Part shown: piece by piece, positions 34,546-42,953 of the stretch
Layout: every line of letters starts with the position of its first letter
Numbering within the stretch: position 1 is the stretch's first letter
Source: an uncultured Clostridia bacterium
GTDB lineage: Bacteria > Bacillota > Clostridia > Oscillospirales > Ruminococcaceae
Assembly (NCBI GenBank): GCA_945923775.1
Contig: CAMELR010000003.1
Location: forward strand, 1 to 64,000
DNA: 64,000 bases
Direction: 5' to 3'
Notes under the pieces: generated by a model
The model's input: the letters and a program-made list of their open reading frames with translations, nothing else
Database searches by the model: none
What the model was told of the DNA's origin: nothing
Made by a program: the position numbers and the translations under genes

Positions 34546-35400
34546 ATGCTGATCTATACAGTTAAACCGGGGGACACCCTGGCGGGTATCTCCCGGCGGT
34601 ACGGACTTTCTCCGCTGCGGATCGCGGCGGACAACGGGCTTAGCGACATGTCGCGGCTGGTGCCGGGGCAGAATCTTCTTATCAACGTGGATTCCGTGAG
34701 GTACATTCTTGATGAGGGGCAGACTCTGTTCTCGGTTTCGCAGGAGTACGGCGTGCCTCTTGAAGAGCTTATCGAGGCGAATCCCGGGCTGAATCCGCTG
34801 AACCTGCGGCCGGGGGATACGGTGATGATACCGGTGGCGCGGCGGGAACAGCGGCGTCCGATACTTGTGAACGGCTACGCCTATCCGAGCATAAATACGA
34901 ATTCGCTCAACTGCGTTCTGCCGTTTCTGACGTTCCTCAGCCCGTTCAGCTATAAGCTGACCCCAACTTCGGAGCTGGTCCCTCCGGACGACAGCGACCT
35001 GATATTCCGGGCGCAGCGCTCTGCGGTAATGCCGATAATGGTGGTTACAAACATTTTCGACGAGGGGTTCAGCACGGAGGCGCTCTCCGGAATACTTGCT
35101 TCTGAGGAGCTTCAGGAGCGGCTCATCGGGAATATCCTGGCTGAGCTTACCGGAAAGAACTACTACGGCGTGAATATGGATATAGAGTACATCGCGCAGG
35201 ACGACCGCGAGCGCTACAACGCGTTCCTTGAGCGGCTCACGGAGCGCCTGCACAACGAGGGCTTCATCGTGATGTCGGCGCTCGCTCCGAAGATATCCGC
35301 AGACCAGCCGGGCGTGCTGTACGAGGCTCACGATTACGCCGAGCAGGGCAGGATAGTCGACTACGTTATTATAATGACATACGAGTGTGACCCGAAATGA
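34546..35400 (+). pseudogene. LysM-GH18 spore cortex hydrolase (YaaH/SleL-like), truncated by prophage
   Basis: The reading frame has two LysM domains (YTVKPGDTLAGISRRYGLS and a second near residue 52-98) and the first half of a GH18 barrel with the catalytic motif NMDIEYIAQDDRERY. It is 284 residues long; Bacillus YaaH is about 427. The family motif MTYEWGY is reached as MTYE, then the frame runs CDPK-stop. The break coincides with the left end of the prophage, so about 140 C-terminal residues should lie at the far end of the element. An intact gene would be restored by precise excision. Confidence 0.85.
35378..35395. other. attL: left junction of the integrated element
   Basis: Homology of the host gene ends in ATGACATACGAGTG; foreign sequence starts immediately after. 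The serine recombinase stop is 30 bp away. The crossover dinucleotide of large serine integrases would be inside this short stretch; the exact two bases need attR to be read. Confidence 0.6.
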
Positions 35401-35420
35401 TATCATACACGGGTATAAAA

Positions 35421-37010
35421 TTAACTGCCTTTCTTAGGCAAGCGCGGTAATATGCCAAGTGTGAAGTCTCCTGGATCTACATTATGGTATTTGCCATCGG
35501 CATTTTTTTCGTACACAATACGGTCTATTATCTGCTTGAGCCACTTGTTCTTTTCGACTGGCTCAAGAGTGCTATAAATTTCAAGAAGGTGTTTTATTGA
35601 TGGAACGAACTCCGCTTGAACGTTCTGGCGCTCAAGTACCTGATGGTGCTCGGCTTTCAAGCGGTCGATTTTTTCGCCAATTTCCATGATCTGCTGTTCG
35701 ATTGCCGAGGAACGCTGCTTGAATATCTTTTCAGTGTATGTGCCACGTTCGAAAAAACTGTACACATTGTCGAGCTGACCTTGCAGAGCTTCGATTTCCT
35801 TTTCGGCAAGACTAATAGCGTTCGAAAGTTCAGCGTTCAGGTCGACCTCATGTTTGATTTGTGCCTTGTCAACGCTGTAGTCCTTTACCCAACTATTAAG
35901 GATGCTTAATACCCGCTGCTCAATAAGGTCAAATCGAGAAGCTTTATTATCACAACCTGCGGTGTAACAGCCGATGTAATCGGGCTGTCTGCCATATCCC
36001 CTGCGATAATTCATGCAGTGTCCACATTTGGCACAGAAAATTAAGCCAGCGAACGGATTAATATTTTTATGTCGATATTTTATAGGTGTGGGAGGGTTAG
36101 CAGCTATAAGGTCCTGCACTTTGTAAAACAACTCCTCGGACAGTATCGGTTCGTGGAGCCCATCGACGACAATGTAGTCGCCGTCTTGCGCGAATTCTCT
36201 TGATTTCTTCTTCGTGCCTTCAGGTGTAACTGTCTTCTTGACTTTGCGGTATCCCCAGCGTATTTTCCCGATATACACGGGATTAATAAGCATATGCTGA
36301 ACTCCGTAAATTGTCCAGTAGTCCTTTCCGGCAACCGATTTAATGCCCAGCTCGTTCAGACGAACGGCAATAGAGTATGGTCCAATCCTTTTCTTTTGCC
36401 CGTTGACCTCTGCACCTTCGGCGTACCATTCAAAAATCATGCGGACAACCTTTGCCTGTTCCTCTATGATCTCCAGGGTAAATCCCTTGTCGTTCGGGAT
36501 CTTGACTTTGCGGTACCCGTAAGGCGGAACGCTGCCGACATACTTGCCCTCTTTCGCCGATGCCTCTCTGCCTCGGACAAGCCGGCGGTTGGTCGTGGTA
36601 AATTCGCGCCGCGCCATGAAGAGTCCGAACTCGAAGTATTCCTCGTCGAACTCGTTCTGAGGATCGAACGTCTTGAGCGGCGTAATTATCTTGGTGCCGC
36701 TGTACTTGAAAGTCTGGGCAACAAGCCCCTGATCCATGGTATCACCACGGGCAAGACGCTCGATCTCCATGACGAGCACGCCGTCCCACTCACCGGCTCC
36801 GACTTCTGAAAGGAGCCGCTGCATCTGAGGACGAGCGGCTATCGTTTCACCGGATACGATCTCTTCGTAGGTGGCGCTTATCGTGATTCCCATACGCCGG
36901 GCGAGTTCCAGCAGGGCAGTCTTGTGCCGGGAAAGGGTTTCGCCCTCGCCGTGTGCTTCAGCTTCAAGGTCGGCGCGGGATTTTCGTAGGTAAATGCAAT
37001 ATTTGCTCAA
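35421..37010 (-). CDS. Large serine recombinase (phage integrase)
   Basis: The protein of about 529 residues has the N-terminal resolvase domain with the catalytic serine in IYLRKSRADLE and VLVMEIERLARGD, a recombinase domain (about 170-280), a zinc ribbon CAKCGHCMNY...CYTAGCDNK and a long coiled coil, the standard plan of large serine integrases. A TTG at 37010 lies 8 nt after AGGAG; the ATG at 37019 has no spacing from it. The gene points towards attL, as spoIVCA does in the B. subtilis skin element. No directionality factor is identified. Confidence 0.93.
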   Translation of the reverse strand: MSKYCIYLRKSRADLEAEAHGEGETLSRHKTALLELARRMGITISATYEEIVSGETIAARPQMQRLLSEVGAGEWDGVLVMEIERLARGDTMDQGLVAQTFKYSGTKIITPLKTFDPQNEFDEEYFEFGLFMARREFTTTNRRLVRGREASAKEGKYVGSVPPYGYRKVKIPNDKGFTLEIIEEQAKVVRMIFEWYAEGAEVNGQKKRIGPYSIAVRLNELGIKSVAGKDYWTIYGVQHMLINPVYIGKIRWGYRKVKKTVTPEGTKKKSREFAQDGDYIVVDGLHEPILSEELFYKVQDLIAANPPTPIKYRHKNINPFAGLIFCAKCGHCMNYRRGYGRQPDYIGCYTAGCDNKASRFDLIEQRVLSILNSWVKDYSVDKAQIKHEVDLNAELSNAISLAEKEIEALQGQLDNVYSFFERGTYTEKIFKQRSSAIEQQIMEIGEKIDRLKAEHHQVLERQNVQAEFVPSIKHLLEIYSTLEPVEKNKWLKQIIDRIVYEKNADGKYHNVDPGDFTLGILPRLPKKGS

Positions 37011-37081
37011 ACCAAACATCTCCTTTTTTTATTTATACGATTTATAATCATCGTCTTTGAAAAAATACTAAAAAACTTTAT

Positions 37082-37984
37082 TCATCTTAAGCTATAATCA
37101 ACCTTGATGAAATCAGATTCACGTAAATCAAATGGGAGGCCGCTATAACAAAATTCAATTTGTAAATTGCCTTCATTGTCATAGAAATACACAGGATGAT
37201 CTACATATGAAAACTGATAATCTTCATTCTGGCTATATTGGGCTGTGCAATCTATAGGTGGAATGTTACTCATTTTAGAAAAAGCATAAAGTTCAAAACT
37301 ATTGTAGTCTTTATATAAACATATATTCCAACCGCTTATGGTTAATTTGTCTCCAACAGTCGCACCAATAGGATATGTGTCCATAAAATCTTTGTATATG
37401 TACGCAATGCCGCTTCTGTCATCAAAAAGTTCAATTTTTCCAAATTCGTGAGTAAAAACGGTATTGTTTGTGTATTCATTTATCGGAATGCCAATGTTAT
37501 CATTATTATCATCATCTGTACTGCCATTATTTGAAGAATCTTCATTGGTGATTTCATTATTAGGTGTTATTATATTGCTACTTGTGGATTCGCGTATAGG
37601 TATACCAATTTCACCGTTTGGATCACTGTCGTTTGTTGGTTCTTCATTTGTTTTTTCTTCAGTAACATTTTTATGTATCGGATTATCTATAAAACCACTA
37701 TTTGATGATTCTTTTTCATCTATTGTTTCGACTATATTGGAATCGTTTGTTTCCGCTGTATAGGGCGTACTATCATTTGTAGAATTTTCTGATGTAGATG
37801 TATCTAGATGTGAGGAGTCGGGTTCTGAGTTATATATAGAAGAATGATTTGTTTCCGAAGAATTGCTATTGGCATTTATTTGCATAGCAGTGGTGATTAA
37901 CGAAAACAAACCAGCTATTATTGCACCAATTATTGCACCAAGTAATGTTGCTAAGCCAATATCAAGTACCTTATTTGAAGCCAT
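37082..37984 (-). CDS. Membrane-anchored Asn/Ser/Thr-rich protein
   Basis: The 300-residue protein has one N-terminal helix (GLATLLGAIIGAIIAGLFSL) and then about 150 residues of low-complexity Asn/Ser/Thr/Glu with the repeated unit IGIPIxExT, before a C-terminal globular part. The topology predicts a short inside tail and an exported domain. I do not recognise it. It is AT-rich compared with the rest of the prophage. With the next gene it lies between integrase and repressor, where lysogenic conversion and superinfection-exclusion genes are often found. Confidence 0.6.
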   Translation of the reverse strand: MASNKVLDIGLATLLGAIIGAIIAGLFSLITTAMQINANSNSSETNHSSIYNSEPDSSHLDTSTSENSTNDSTPYTAETNDSNIVETIDEKESSNSGFIDNPIHKNVTEEKTNEEPTNDSDPNGEIGIPIRESTSSNIITPNNEITNEDSSNNGSTDDDNNDNIGIPINEYTNNTVFTHEFGKIELFDDRSGIAYIYKDFMDTYPIGATVGDKLTISGWNICLYKDYNSFELYAFSKMSNIPPIDCTAQYSQNEDYQFSYVDHPVYFYDNEGNLQIEFCYSGLPFDLRESDFIKVDYSLR

Positions 37985-38013
37985 GACAAGATTCCTCCTT
38001 GTTATAGATCCTG

Positions 38014-38874
38014 TTATTTGTTTAGATGCAGGATAAATGTTTTTCCTTTCGGAATCTTTGTTATTGTTCCATTCTTCGCTAGTTCCTTAACAATGTTTAT
38101 TCCAACCTGCCGATCATCTCCGAGTGAAGAATAGAACTCAGTTTGATTAATGTCGCCCTCAGCGAGTAGGTTAAGAAGATGCTGTGTTATCTCTTTTTTC
38201 TTTCGTTCTTTTTCAAGAATATCAGCAAACCCTATTCCAAATCCCAGTTCATTGTCTAGCTTAACGCAAAGCTCCAGATCTTCAACGGTTAATAGTTCCC
38301 GAAACATGCGAGAGGCAGCTCGTACTGAAATGCTAAGGCTTTCAATATATTGTTCTTCTCCGTATCTGCGGCATAGTTTTGCATGACCGATAAGGTCGTC
38401 ACCAATGCCTTTTGTAAGAAATCTTATAGGAACCTTGTAGCACTTTGAGATAGCCTGTAATGTGGAATCTGACGGATAAGAATAGCCGTTCTCATAAGCT
38501 GACAATGTCTTATTCGATATTCCAAGACACCTAGCAATGGTTAATTGTGTTGCACCTTGCGCTTTGCGAATGTTCACTAAGCGCTGAGAAAAGGAGTTAT
38601 AGTCTGGAAAATTAATATATTCGGTGCATATTTTGAACCATTCATAACCTAGTTGTTTATCGTAGTTTTCGTCCCAGCGTTGCATATAACGCGCACTACC
38701 GCCTACCATGACTGTAAACTGTTTTTTAAATGTAATATTCTTGTCGTTTGGTGTAGTATTGGTTTTATTTTTGCTTGTAGTACCTCTGTTTACAAACACG
38801 ATAATCATAATCGCAATAGCCAAAATTATAAGTGGTGCAAATAGTATGATGATACTTACGTCATTTGGTGACAT
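38014..38874 (-). CDS. Membrane-anchored XRE-type regulator
   Basis: The 286-residue protein starts with a transmembrane segment (VSIIILFAPLIILAIAIMIIVFV), a linker, then an XRE helix-turn-helix (IRKAQGATQLTIARCLGISNKTLSAYENG, about 100-150) and a C-terminal part with a winged-helix-like end. The ATG at 38874 follows TTAGGAG; the ORF track starts at 38910. A DNA-binding domain fixed to the membrane is rare in phages. The 29-bp gap to the downstream membrane protein gene suggests an operon. Function unknown; a signal-sensing repressor is one possibility. Confidence 0.65.
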   Translation of the reverse strand: MSPNDVSIIILFAPLIILAIAIMIIVFVNRGTTSKNKTNTTPNDKNITFKKQFTVMVGGSARYMQRWDENYDKQLGYEWFKICTEYINFPDYNSFSQRLVNIRKAQGATQLTIARCLGISNKTLSAYENGYSYPSDSTLQAISKCYKVPIRFLTKGIGDDLIGHAKLCRRYGEEQYIESLSISVRAASRMFRELLTVEDLELCVKLDNELGFGIGFADILEKERKKKEITQHLLNLLAEGDINQTEFYSSLGDDRQVGINIVKELAKNGTITKIPKGKTFILHLNK

Positions 38875-38990
38875 CAAAAATCTCCTAAGTAAAATGATAT
38901 TTTGTAACAAAATTAATGCTATTCGACAAAAAATATGCTATAATCATATCAGCATTACCGGTAGTGACTTTTTGGAAAGGAGAACTCAAA

Positions 38991-39137
38991 ATGTCTGAGA
39001 ACACCAATAGCCCTGCCGGATCAGGCAGCGAACGTGAACTGACTGAGCTGGAGAAAACCATCGTCAGCGATTTCAAACAGCTTAACGAGGAAAACCAGTT
39101 AGCTGTCATCGACTTCATTTTATCGCTCCTGAAATGA
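38991..39137 (+). CDS. 48-residue helical peptide
   Basis: The ATG at 38991 follows AAAGGAG. The peptide has a polar head (Ser/Gly) and a C-terminal amphipathic helix (SDFKQLNEENQLAVIDFILSLLK). An extended -10 (TGCTATAAT, 38936-38944) lies 47 bp before it. Similar short helical proteins occur beside XRE regulators in Clostridial phages and usually end with the same kind of helix. It runs opposite to its neighbours on both sides. Function not recognised. Confidence 0.55.
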   Translation: MSENTNSPAGSGSERELTELEKTIVSDFKQLNEENQLAVIDFILSLLK

Positions 39138-39174
39138 TTTGATATTTCTTACCCGCTGCTCTGACTGCAGCGGG

Positions 39175-39504
39175 TTATTTTTTTTGCTGATTAGCAAGAA
39201 TTCCTCTGATTTGTGCGAGAACTAGCTCCTGTTGTTCTGGAGTTAGCATTGTAATTAAAGAAATCAATGCACTTTCTGTTTCCGAGTTTAAATAGATGTA
39301 CGCTTGTGGATTGTTTGTTTTTCCAAGGAGATAATCAATTGAACACTTAAAATAATCAGCTAGTTTAATTAAGGTTTCTCCATTTGGGATAGATCCACCC
39401 TTCCATTTAGTACACGTTGCATTTGACACGCCAATTTTTTTAGCAACAGCATTTGGAGATATATTATTCAAGTCACACAAAGTAGTGAAATTTTCCCAAA
39501 ACAT
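39175..39504 (-). CDS. CI-like repressor, short form (XRE)
   Basis: The 109-residue protein has an N-terminal helix-turn-helix (ISPNAVAKKIGVSNATCTKWKGG) and a C-terminal helical part but no S24 peptidase domain, so RecA-mediated self-cleavage is not available. GGAGG precedes the ATG. It is divergent from the Cro-like gene across a control region with two CTAAC-N4-GTTAG operators. It probably keeps the early promoter off in the lysogen. Induction must use another route, for example an antirepressor or an ImmA-type protease, neither of which is seen. Confidence 0.8.
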   Translation of the reverse strand: MFWENFTTLCDLNNISPNAVAKKIGVSNATCTKWKGGSIPNGETLIKLADYFKCSIDYLLGKTNNPQAYIYLNSETESALISLITMLTPEQQELVLAQIRGILANQQKK

Positions 39505-39559
39505 AGGCCCTCCACATTAACCAAAAATCTAGCTTAAAAACTGTGCAATAATACAAAAA

Positions 39560-39573
39560 CTAACCAAAGTTAG
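39560..39573. promoter_or_regulatory. Operator 1 of the lysis-lysogeny switch
   Basis: CTAACCAAAGTTAG: 5-bp inverted arms with a 4-bp centre, identical arms to operator 2, located 42 bp away centre to centre. Confidence 0.6.
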
Positions 39574-39593
39574 AATAAATCTAGAAAAAGTTA

Positions 39594-39647
39594 TTGACAA
39601 TCTAACTGTAGTTAGATATAATATAAGCAAGGTTAAAGAACTTAACC
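39594..39647 (+). promoter_or_regulatory. Early rightward promoter with operator 2 and a third palindrome
   Basis: TTGACA (39594-39599), 17 bp, TATAAT (39617-39622), perfect consensus. Operator 2, CTAACTGTAGTTAG (39602-39615), fills the spacer, so repressor binding must exclude RNA polymerase. A further palindrome GGTTAA-agaac-TTAACC (39631-39647) lies just past the start point. Confidence 0.75.
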
Positions 39648-39722
39648 ACATTATAACACATAGGATAGGTTATGTCAATAGATGTAAGCTGTAAATTGCA
39701 CAAGAGACAAGGTGGTGAGAAA

Positions 39723-39944
39723 ATGACAATTACAATGAGCGGCAAAACAATAGGCGAAAACATCAAGCTGGCGAGAATGCAGGCGGGTATCAGCCGGGCT
39801 AAGCTCGCCGAGGAACTCTGTGTTTCGGAGGTCATGGTGTACAAGTATGAAACCGATTCGGCAAACGTACACCCGCGCAAGCTTAAGAAGATTGCAGAGG
39901 TCTGCGGTGTGTCGGTCGAGGAGCTTACGGCGATAGGCGCTTGA
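39723..39944 (+). CDS. Cro-like XRE regulator
   Basis: The 73-residue protein is little more than a helix-turn-helix domain (IGENIKLARMQAGISRAKLAEELCVSEVMVYKYE). The ATG at 39723 follows GGTGGTGAG. It is the first gene to the right of the switch and divergent from the CI-like gene, the Cro position. It likely binds the same CTAAC-N4-GTTAG operators, which is inference. Confidence 0.78.
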   Translation: MTITMSGKTIGENIKLARMQAGISRAKLAEELCVSEVMVYKYETDSANVHPRKLKKIAEVCGVSVEELTAIGA

Positions 39945-39997
39945 TACAACAGCTTTTTCGTAAACCGTAATGTATTTAAGGAAGGAGGTGAACCGAA

Positions 39998-40240
39998 ATG
40001 TTTACAAACAGAACTCCTGACGGCAGAAACAACATCTGCGGCATAAAGGTCAGGGAGCTCCGCAAGGGATTAAGAATCTCGCAGCGTGAGCTTTCCGACA
40101 GACTTATCGTTAACGGCCTGGACATCGACAAGAACGCTGTACAGCGTATCGAGTCCGGGCAGAGATTTGTAACGGATATCGAGATAATCTACCTCGCAAA
40201 GGTGCTCGACATTACCGTTGAAGAACTTATCAGGAGGTAA
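39998..40240 (+). CDS. Second small XRE regulator
   Basis: The 80-residue protein has a helix-turn-helix: VRELRKGLRISQRELSDRLIVNGLDIDKNAVQRIESG. The ribosome site AAGGAGGTGA is a perfect match. It belongs to the SinR/Cro-like group of short regulators. It follows the Cro-like gene by 53 bp and probably modulates early transcription. Confidence 0.75.
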   Translation: MFTNRTPDGRNNICGIKVRELRKGLRISQRELSDRLIVNGLDIDKNAVQRIESGQRFVTDIEIIYLAKVLDITVEELIRR

Positions 40241-40245
40241 AACAA

Positions 40246-40554
40246 GTGCTGACAACAGCAGAACTGAACAACAAGCTCAATGAGCTTACCATCGAATACC
40301 GCAAGGTAGTCGATACCGGAAATGCGACAGATATCCTGCGCTGGGTGTTTTCAACAGCCGAGTTCATCAGAGAGATGTATGAGGAAGCAATCTCAGTAAA
40401 GGGAATGACGGAGAATGAGCGCGAGGCCTTTACACTCGCGAACTGTGCAAGCGATCTCAACCGTAAAACAATAAAGGCACTACTTATAGACCGTCTTGCA
40501 AGGGAGGCTGCTTCAGCAAAAAAGCCTAGCAAGAATGACAACAGGGGTGCGTAA
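40246..40554 (+). CDS. Hypothetical early phage protein
   Basis: A 102-residue, mostly helical protein starting at GTG 40246, 9 nt after AGGAGG. It starts 6 bases after the previous stop, so it is coupled to the XRE gene. Charged, no membrane segment, no recognised domain. Confidence 0.6.
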   Translation: MLTTAELNNKLNELTIEYRKVVDTGNATDILRWVFSTAEFIREMYEEAISVKGMTENEREAFTLANCASDLNRKTIKALLIDRLAREAASAKKPSKNDNRGA

Positions 40555-40567
40555 GAAAGGTGTATGT

Positions 40568-40789
40568 ATGGAGAACATTGAAAAAGCGCTCTACACTTTG
40601 ACATACGCTCTGCGGAGCACTAGAGCAGGCAAGGACATTGATTATATCGAGGTGACCGAGGAAGGTTGCGGTCGCACTGCGGTGATACACTTTGCTCCGG
40701 GAAGCGGCAAGCGCAACAAAGCAGTTGGCATTGAGTGTGACAGCGCCTTGGGAGCAATAATTGACGTCTGCAAGGCGCTTTCAAACTGA
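40568..40789 (+). CDS. Hypothetical early phage protein
   Basis: A 73-residue protein starting at ATG 40568 behind AAAGG. Predicted alpha/beta, with a beta-rich middle (DYIEVTEEGCGRTAVIHF). The ORF track starts too early. Unknown family; small proteins of this kind are common in early regions of Clostridial phages. Confidence 0.6.
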   Translation: MENIEKALYTLTYALRSTRAGKDIDYIEVTEEGCGRTAVIHFAPGSGKRNKAVGIECDSALGAIIDVCKALSN

Positions 40790-40846
40790 TAAGAGGCAAG
40801 CAAGTGAACAAGCCCCAATGTCATACAATGAACGGAGGTGATTATC

Positions 40847-41062
40847 ATGGCACGACCGACCCCGAAAGAAATACTGGAACTCAAGCCGCATATCGTCGAG
40901 CACGTCTACAATGAGAACGGAAAAGAGATCGGGTGGATAGCAGACAACTTCGTTGTTCAGACGCAGAAAGAGGTTGATGATATCCTCAAGGAACTCGGCA
41001 AAATCTGGGGCGATTCGTGCGATCGCAAAGCCCGCGAAAAGCAGCTTGCCTCAAAGCCCTGA
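40847..41062 (+). CDS. Hypothetical early phage protein
   Basis: A 71-residue protein starting at ATG 40847 after CGGAGGTGA. It has a charged N-terminus and a helical end. No family recognised. Confidence 0.55.
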   Translation: MARPTPKEILELKPHIVEHVYNENGKEIGWIADNFVVQTQKEVDDILKELGKIWGDSCDRKAREKQLASKP

Positions 41063-41093
41063 CATTACGGCAAGCCATAAGAAAGGAGAAATT

Positions 41094-41504
41094 ATGCCTA
41101 ACTATTTTGGAAAGCAAAGGCTCGTTCGAATCCTTTACAATTATCTGGAGTGGACAGCTCCGGAGAAACTCGCAGAACTTAAGCGCGAACTCAAAGAAGC
41201 AGGTGAATACAGAAAGTATGAAATCAAGTACACGAAGCGCCGGGGCGACGAGTGGCTCAAGGCTCATATTTACTTTGATCGCATCGAATATCGCTTTGAG
41301 ATGTATGCTTGGGGGAAAGAATCCAAGCGCGTTACCCTCATCGAAAAGAAAGTCATTGGCGACTACGACGACGAGAGCATTACGCAAACCTTTGCCGGAA
41401 CCGCCCATTATGACCAGAACTTTAACCCGGTGGATACAGACACATCACACTGCAGTGATTTGCTGGTTTTGCAATCAATTGCAAAAGTCGGACAAGCCTC
41501 GTAG
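41094..41504 (+). CDS. Hypothetical phage protein
   Basis: A 136-residue protein, ATG at 41094 after GAAAGGAG; earlier in-frame methionines lack ribosome sites. Rich in Tyr/Lys/Glu, with beta strands alternating. The 3' end of the gene contains a copy of the palindrome GTTTTGCAATCAATTGCAAA (41466-41485) that recurs outside genes at 55271. No function recognised. Confidence 0.55.
   Translation: MPNYFGKQRLVRILYNYLEWTAPEKLAELKRELKEAGEYRKYEIKYTKRRGDEWLKAHIYFDRIEYRFEMYAWGKESKRVTLIEKKVIGDYDDESITQTFAGTAHYDQNFNPVDTDTSHCSDLLVLQSIAKVGQAS
41466..41485. repeat. 20-nt repeated palindrome, copy 1
   Basis: GTTTTGCAATCAATTGCAAA, with 8-bp arms TTTGCAAT/ATTGCAAA around CA. The identical sequence occurs at 55271-55290. 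Confidence 0.7.
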
Positions 41505-41526
41505 CAACATAAGGACGGTGAACAAG

Positions 41527-41778
41527 ATGAGAAAAAACAAAAGGCGCACAAGAGCCGAAACAGTACTCAAGTACGCAATAATCACGATGTGCGGATTGAT
41601 TCTCTTCACGCTGGCGAACGATTCCGCAAATGCCGAACGCATATCCAACAGCGTGGGTGGCGAGGCGGTGTTCGTTCTTCTGCCGGTGCTGTGGTGGGTC
41701 ATTGAAAGAACAATAAAGGATTCGGTTGCGGAAGCCAGGAAAGCCAAGCGCAACAGAAATGAGAGGACATGGCGATGA
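41527..41778 (+). CDS. Small membrane protein
   Basis: An 83-residue protein with a basic N-terminus (RKNKRRTR), two predicted transmembrane helices (VLKYAIITMCGLILFTLA and AVFVLLPVLWWVI) and a basic tail. ATG at 41527 with GGTGA upstream; the ORF track opens 170 codons earlier in a shadow region. It overlaps the following gene by 4 bases. Role unknown; it could be an early membrane effector of the phage. Confidence 0.6.
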   Translation: MRKNKRRTRAETVLKYAIITMCGLILFTLANDSANAERISNSVGGEAVFVLLPVLWWVIERTIKDSVAEARKAKRNRNERTWR

Positions 41779-42422
41779 GCGAGAAGAAAACGCTGCACAA
41801 TGTGTGGCTCATACAGGACAAGGTTCCAATTGATGAGTCGGCGGACAATGTTCCGGTCGATGATTCTGATGACTCTGAGATAAAACCCAAGTATTTTGCT
41901 GGACTGGCAATAAGCGAAGTCACCGGGAACCAGGTTTCAAGGTTTGAACCGCTGTCCGCTGCTACTAAAGTATATAAGAATGAGAAAGGTGCGAAAATAG
42001 GTGCACGCATGGCGGACAAGTACTATGAAAGTCCGTTCATTACCCCGGTGTTCGTTGAGTACGCGGAGTTTGATGTGCCGGAAGAACCGCCGAAGTCCTC
42101 AACCCCTGCTCCGAAGGAGCCGCCGGCGCGTACTCCTTTGTCGGCTGTCCCTGAAAGCGAACTTGGTGGTTGGATTGCGCTGGACAAGCTTTGCGGCAAC
42201 TATCCGCTGATGCTGCGGAAAAAGGTCGGCACCATTTTCCGTTTTGCAATCGCTTTCAGCGAAAATGATATCCGTTACTTGCCTGCCGAAGAAATTTTCG
42301 CCTGGACGCGGTACTTTGAGGAATGCACCAGCTTCGTGGTCGGCAGGATCCGCAACCGCCGCATAGCCGAGGGCAAGGACCCGGACGGCGCTGATGACTG
42401 GAAGAAAGGCAGCGGTACATAA
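41775..42422 (+). CDS. Hypothetical phage protein with acidic head and Pro-rich linker
   Basis: A 215-residue protein. Residues 20-40 are acidic (SADNVPVDDSDDSE), a central Pro-rich linker (PEEPPKSSTPAPKEPP) separates two domains, and the C-terminal part is helical. Two starts are close (41769 and 41775); the second has a better distance from GAGAGG. It overlaps the next start by one base. Family not recognised. Confidence 0.6.
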   Translation: MSEKKTLHNVWLIQDKVPIDESADNVPVDDSDDSEIKPKYFAGLAISEVTGNQVSRFEPLSAATKVYKNEKGAKIGARMADKYYESPFITPVFVEYAEFDVPEEPPKSSTPAPKEPPARTPLSAVPESELGGWIALDKLCGNYPLMLRKKVGTIFRFAIAFSENDIRYLPAEEIFAWTRYFEECTSFVVGRIRNRRIAEGKDPDGADDWKKGSGT

Positions 42423-42613
42423 TGGCAACACAGATATGCCCAATCTGCAAGAAGGGCGCGAACCATGACGTAGTATCCTGGGTAAGATGTCCGCGATTTG
42501 CGGCACCTGTGTGCATGGAGCATTGTAACGAGTGCCGGTTCTTCAGCGGATACGAAACCTCGGTAGTCCACTGCTACTTCGGCAGCAAGGACGAAAACGG
42601 CACAAAAAAATAA
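42422..42613 (+). CDS. Small cysteine-rich zinc-binding protein
   Basis: A 63-residue protein with eight cysteines and histidines, including CPICKKG, RCPRF, CMEHCNEC and VHCYF, suggesting two zinc sites. The stop is followed at once by a GNRA-tetraloop hairpin. Unknown role, probably nucleic-acid or protein binding. Confidence 0.6.
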   Translation: MATQICPICKKGANHDVVSWVRCPRFAAPVCMEHCNECRFFSGYETSVVHCYFGSKDENGTKK

Positions 42614-42953
42614 GCCTTGGGCGAAAGCTCAAGGCACAAATGAAAAAGGGAAATGAATAAAAAAATATCCTACAAAAATTATACATCATTTCCCTTAAAA
42701 AGTCAATAGGGAATTTTCAAAAAAAGCGGCTGTAATGCCGCTTTGACGGCCTTGTAATGAGTATTAATAATTCAACCATTTCTTGCATTTTTGCTTTACA
42801 AATGGAGCTAAAACCAAGCACGAATAATTGAACTCATTCCCCCACCTTGAAAGACAAAGAGAAATTTTTTGTTGAAAAATAATCAAGGGGGGTGCGGGGG
42901 GATTTTCCCCCCGCCATTTGCCTGAGAATTCCCCGATGATAGGGGGAATGATA
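42614..42953. other. Structured 340-bp non-coding region before rep, candidate replication origin
   Basis: It contains GCCTTGGGC-gaaa-GCTCAAGGC (42614-42635), an 11-bp inverted repeat AAGGGAAATGA/TCATTTCCCTT (42646-42656/42686-42696), AAAGCGGC-tgtaat-GCCGCTTT (42723-42744), a very strong hairpin GCGGGGGG-atttt-CCCCCCGC (42894-42914) and ATTCCCC/GGGGAAT (42928-42949) that pairs the rep ribosome site. No ORF is supported. Position directly upstream of an HUH initiator suggests an origin with a nick site. Confidence 0.5.

Noticed and set aside
34546-35400. A naturally short LysM protein
   Set aside because: The GH18 domain stops in the middle of the conserved MTYEW motif exactly where phage sequence starts, so truncation is the better reading.
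33925-35406. 493-residue minus-strand ORF
   Set aside because: Antisense to the amidase and LysM-GH18 genes, rich in Arg/His/Val, no domain; shadow.
40838-40847. Upstream start for the 40847 gene
   Set aside because: The track opens at an ATT; ATG 40847 has the right spacing from CGGAGG.
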